Part shown: piece after piece, positions 5,993 to 8,560 of the stretch
How the letters are laid out: the number at the start of each line of letters is the position of its first letter
Position numbering within the stretch: position 1 is the first letter of the stretch
NCBI GenBank assembly: GCA_035319765.1
Contig: DATHCB010000039.1
Coordinates: forward strand, 1-8,560
Direction of reading: 5' to 3'
DNA length: 8,560 nucleotides
Origin: DATHCB01 sp035319765
GTDB taxonomy: Archaea; Thermoproteota; Bathyarchaeia; Bathyarchaeales; SOJC01
Notes under the pieces: generated by a model
What the model saw: the letters and a program-made list of their open reading frames with translations, nothing else
Database searches by the model: none
What the model was told of the DNA's origin: nothing
Made by a program: the position numbers and the translations under genes

Positions 5993-6424
5993 TCAGCTCT
6001 GGGGAATACAACTTCCTACTGTGACCGTTCCTTTTTCTGCATCCACCTTCACCCGGTCACCAGTGTGAATGACTTGAAACGGGTCCTTTTCCAACCTGTC
6101 TACCAGGGGAACCTTTGCTATAACTGCGCTCACTATTAGTACTGTTTCGATATCTTTGACTATCATTGCGCTGGGAGCTAGATTGTGTGATGCCAGTTTA
6201 AAGAGACCATCTATCTGCACCACCGAGCTGGCCTTTCCAGATGGAAACACAAGCACTGTGTTTGCAAGATTTTTTCCTAAGAGCTCGTGGTCTTTCTCCC
6301 TGACTATGCCTGTTTTTGGGTCTGTGAGGTAGAAGCAGATTGGCTCATGGGAGACCAAGGCTTTGCCTTCCCCGTAACCTCCTACAATCTTGTGACATTT
6401 TAGTCTGATTTCCTCGTTTTTCAT
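5993..6424 (-). CDS. Aconitase-X small (swivel, DUF126) subunit; phosphomevalonate dehydratase small subunit
   Basis: The swivelling-domain partner of the large subunit encoded just upstream. In archaea this pair has been shown to dehydrate (R)-5-phosphomevalonate to trans-anhydromevalonate 5-phosphate in the modified mevalonate route to isoprenoid lipids. The 143 residues match a stand-alone DUF126 protein: GYGEGKALVSHEPICF at 16-31, then the conserved loop VFPSGKASSVVQ at 59-70, whose serines correspond to the place where aconitases carry the catalytic serine, and VPLVDRLEKDP at 105-115. The ATG overlaps the large-subunit stop as ATGA, and AAGGGG lies just upstream, so translation is probably coupled and gives equal amounts. 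Bacterial aconitase-X proteins act on other substrates such as cis-3-hydroxyproline; the archaeal setting and split subunits favour phosphomevalonate. Confidence 0.87.
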   Translation of the reverse strand: MKNEEIRLKCHKIVGGYGEGKALVSHEPICFYLTDPKTGIVREKDHELLGKNLANTVLVFPSGKASSVVQIDGLFKLASHNLAPSAMIVKDIETVLIVSAVIAKVPLVDRLEKDPFQVIHTGDRVKVDAEKGTVTVGSCIPQS

Positions 6425-7626
6425 TCATATTTCCCCTTGACGGCTGCTTCTACACAGTCCTCTAGTCCTGCGACGACAACATCTTTGAATCTGCGGTAGT
6501 AGGCGCATTTAGGCGAGTCTGTCATGCCCACCTTATCTTTGTACATGCTCCAGCAGGGTTCATCTATGCACGTGTCTACGACAACGCTTCCCCCAGCATT
6601 CTCAATTGCATCTACGTAGCCCATTTTTTCGGCGAGAGTTTTCGTCGTCGCCGACGTGCAGATCCAAAACGAGACTCCTCTGTGAATTTTCTTTCTTTCT
6701 AATAGCTTTGCGGCCTCTGCCACTTGTTTCAGAGTGTAGTGTGGGCATCCAAGCATAACAAAGTCTATTTTTCCACTTGCCGTTTGAAGCTCATCCCACG
6801 TCCTCTTGAGTTCAGCATCTGTCACAATTATCTTGTCCCTCGGCTTATCTCCTTGAAAAGCTTCTTTGACAGTCTGGGCCTCAACAGTGAAGCCTGGTAT
6901 GTAAAACATTGGCACTGCTCCTGAAGTGTTTGACATTGCACAGAAGTTTATGAGTTCCTCAGTGCTCGGACGCCTCATTATACCAATCAACACTGGGATT
7001 CCAAAGCCTATCCGCTTGCCGATGAATTGCCCTAAAAGGGTGTAGTCAAAGCTGTCTTTCAGGGCGGCCTCAACCTTGATTAGGACTGTGCCTTTTCGGT
7101 TCTCCTTTATGTGCAGCCCGTACTTTGGAGTCTTTCCGACAACTCCAGCTGCAAGTGCGCTTTGGGCTGCTTCCCGATTTGTGGTGGCGCCAATGACAGA
7201 ATTGACATAGGGCGTAGCGCTAGACTCAGAAAAAGCAACGGCTTCACCGAACAAAGGGATGTTTTCAGACAGATATGGTATACAGCTCCAACTCAGAATA
7301 GCGCCCACCCTCTTGTATGCTTCCATGACCCTTTGAGCTACTTCAGCCTCGTAGCTAGGAACTTTGTACAACTTGTGGAAAAACTTGATATCGTACACTG
7401 GATTGGTGCTCGTCGGAACTCGGCACTTTGCCCCTCCGTTTGCCAAGAGTTCGACGAAGTACAAGTCTCCTTCTTGACCGCTCGAGGCTGCATGTGCACG
7501 GGTGATTGGAATCATTTGTTCGGCGTCGTACGCGTCTCCAATAGCTACAAGCAGTTCAATTGCGCTCTGGGTTCCTTGCCCGAACTCACCATTGAGCATT
7601 TTTTCTTCTTCCCTTGTCAAGTTCAT
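6421..7626 (-). CDS. Aconitase-X large (catalytic, DUF521) subunit; phosphomevalonate dehydratase large subunit
   Basis: The iron-sulfur catalytic subunit of the two-part aconitase-X enzyme, 401 residues, normal for the archaeal stand-alone form. Family stretches include LLANGGAKCRVPTSTNP at 60-76, SWSCIPYL at 112-119, AFSESSATPYVNSVIGATTN at 131-150, the glycine-rich IGKRIGFGIPVLIG at 202-215, LGCPHYTLKQV at 292-302 and DTCIDEPCW at 351-359. Cys115, Cys294 and Cys353 are the best-placed candidates to hold the cluster, with Cys358 as a further possibility; the exact ligands are inferred. The ATG has a clear GGGTGA site 6 nt upstream. The gene follows the 2-hydroxyacid dehydrogenase by 42 nt, likely in one transcript, and its stop overlaps the small-subunit start. 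The substrate is inferred from known archaeal enzymes and was not read directly. Confidence 0.88.
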   Translation of the reverse strand: MNLTREEEKMLNGEFGQGTQSAIELLVAIGDAYDAEQMIPITRAHAASSGQEGDLYFVELLANGGAKCRVPTSTNPVYDIKFFHKLYKVPSYEAEVAQRVMEAYKRVGAILSWSCIPYLSENIPLFGEAVAFSESSATPYVNSVIGATTNREAAQSALAAGVVGKTPKYGLHIKENRKGTVLIKVEAALKDSFDYTLLGQFIGKRIGFGIPVLIGIMRRPSTEELINFCAMSNTSGAVPMFYIPGFTVEAQTVKEAFQGDKPRDKIIVTDAELKRTWDELQTASGKIDFVMLGCPHYTLKQVAEAAKLLERKKIHRGVSFWICTSATTKTLAEKMGYVDAIENAGGSVVVDTCIDEPCWSMYKDKVGMTDSPKCAYYRRFKDVVVAGLEDCVEAAVKGKYE

Positions 7627-7632
7627 TCGAGT

Positions 7633-7638
7633 TCACCC
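7633..7638 (-). promoter_or_regulatory. Ribosome binding site of the aconitase-X large subunit
   Basis: The minus strand reads GGGTGA, then a 6-nt spacer, then the ATG at 7626-7624. GGTGA is a classic archaeal Shine-Dalgarno, and it fixes the start. TATA-like runs in the same 42-nt gap (7651-7670) would place the transcript start at or inside this site, so read-through from the upstream gene is more likely than a separate promoter. Confidence 0.65.
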
Positions 7639-7668
7639 TTTCAAACACGCAGATATAGAGCTGTTATA

Positions 7669-8560
7669 TTAGCAAACGTTTTGCGGCTGGCCCTCCAAGA
7701 ATTTGGCAACATTATCTATGCAGATGTCGCTGCATCGTTTCGCTGCTTCAACGGTGTTAAACCCAATGTGAGGCGTGAGTATTGTGTTATTCAATTTGAA
7801 TAACGGGTTGTCCTTGGCGGGGGGCTCTTCTTCGAAAACGTCCAGTCCTGCATAGGATACCTTGCCTGATTTCAACGCTTCATTCAAGGCTTCCTCATCA
7901 ATTATTTTTCCTTGAGACGTGTTGACTATGATAGCACCGTTTTTCATGATTTTGAGTTCCTTTTTTCCTATAAGCTTCTCCGTTTCTGGCGTCAACGTGA
8001 CATGTAATGTTATGAAGTCACTTTTCTCAACCAAAGCGTGGAGATTCACGTACTCAATTCCGATTTCTTCGGCTCTCTTCACGTTAGGGTACTTGTCATA
8101 GCCCAAGACTTGCATTCCAAAGGCTTTAGATATCTCTGCAACTCGAAAGCCGATTGAGCCGGTGCCGACTACTCCGAGAGTTTTCTCGCGTAATTCGACG
8201 CCTCCAAACGGTCTCCAATCAAAACCGCCCTTTCTAACATGTTTATCGGCAGGAAGCAATTTTCTGGCCGCAGACAACATTAGAGCGATGGTGTATTCGG
8301 CGACTGCTTCAGTAGCATAGCTTGGAACGTGCGTGACCACTATTCCTTTTTCTTTCGCCGCTTGAACGTCTGCGTAATGACAGCTGGTTGCCCATATCGA
8401 AATCATCCTAAGCTTCTTTGCAGATTCGATTATGCCTTTAGACAATTTGCTCCAGCCGACTATTACGATGTCAGCGTCTTCTATTCTTCGTTTCAGATCA
8501 TCAGGCGTTCTAGGCGGCTCTTTGAAAACCTTTAGATTACCAAATGATCGCAATTTCTTG
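7669..8560 (-). CDS. D-isomer specific 2-hydroxyacid dehydrogenase (N-terminus cut by window edge), atypical active site
   Basis: NAD-dependent reductase/dehydrogenase of 2-hydroxy acids, related to phosphoglycerate and D-lactate dehydrogenases. The frame is open to the window edge (KK precedes the TTG at 8553), and the usual first beta-strand is missing, so perhaps 10-25 residues lie outside. Numbering from that TTG, the Rossmann motif GVVGTGSIGFRVA spans 127-139 with Asp153 after the second strand, which suggests NAD(H). His262 in LTPHIGFN and Glu243 in DVFEEEPP fit the catalytic pair. The normally invariant arginine of the NxxRG motif is Gln214 here (NTSQGKIIDEEA), and the substrate loop reads WATSCHYADV (54-63) in place of the common G-x-G-x-D/N pattern. 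The family is secure; the substrate and even the activity are open. It is likely co-transcribed with the aconitase-X genes. Confidence 0.85.
   Translation of the reverse strand, partial: KKLRSFGNLKVFKEPPRTPDDLKRRIEDADIVIVGWSKLSKGIIESAKKLRMISIWATSCHYADVQAAKEKGIVVTHVPSYATEAVAEYTIALMLSAARKLLPADKHVRKGGFDWRPFGGVELREKTLGVVGTGSIGFRVAEISKAFGMQVLGYDKYPNVKRAEEIGIEYVNLHALVEKSDFITLHVTLTPETEKLIGKKELKIMKNGAIIVNTSQGKIIDEEALNEALKSGKVSYAGLDVFEEEPPAKDNPLFKLNNTILTPHIGFNTVEAAKRCSDICIDNVAKFLEGQPQNVC

Noticed and set aside
7111..7803. A 230-codon open frame on the plus strand opposite the aconitase-X large subunit.
   Set aside because: It lies antisense to a secure gene, has no family motif, has an implausible Cys/Trp/Phe-rich composition and no ribosome site. 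It is a shadow of the real coding frame.

Overview
The window looks like a stretch of an archaeal chromosome. The evidence is a paired aconitase-X large and small subunit of the archaeal phosphomevalonate dehydratase type, an SDR-type threonine dehydrogenase next to its partner lyase, an archaeal NAD kinase of the COG3199 kind, and an endonuclease Q-like PHP protein. Archaeal-style TATA elements about 26 nt before plausible transcript starts, GGTGA/GGAGG-type ribosome sites, and several TTG starts agree with this. The mix resembles Thermoproteota/Bathyarchaeia-like genomes, but the phylum is an inference and no rRNA is present to settle it.

Layout: bases 1-584 (minus) hold the N-terminal half of an EndoQ-like DNA-repair nuclease that runs off the left edge. 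Bases 835-3279 (minus) hold tdh followed by kbl, which together convert L-threonine to glycine and acetyl-CoA. A short divergent control region (3280-3402) separates tdh from three plus-strand genes: an NAD kinase (3403-4524), a small putative single-span membrane protein (4584-4850), and a class I aminotransferase (4817-5980) overlapping the small gene by 34 nt. The aminotransferase converges, with a 12-nt gap, on a minus-strand cluster: a D-2-hydroxyacid dehydrogenase cut by the right edge (7669-8560), then the aconitase-X large (6421-7626) and small (5993-6424) subunits joined by an ATGA overlap.

The genes are mostly core metabolism: amino-acid catabolism and transamination, pyridine-nucleotide supply, and the dehydration step of the archaeal mevalonate pathway. 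No mobile element, CRISPR array, tRNA or rRNA was seen. The two larger gene-free gaps (585-834 and 2038-2289, about 250 nt each) hold only weak promoter-like or hairpin-like sequence. The least ordinary items are the small membrane-protein gene with its own promoter and ribosome site, an 8-bp inverted repeat that overlaps the likely aminotransferase promoter, a palindrome between the divergent tdh and NAD-kinase TATA boxes, and a 2-hydroxyacid dehydrogenase that lacks the family's catalytic arginine.
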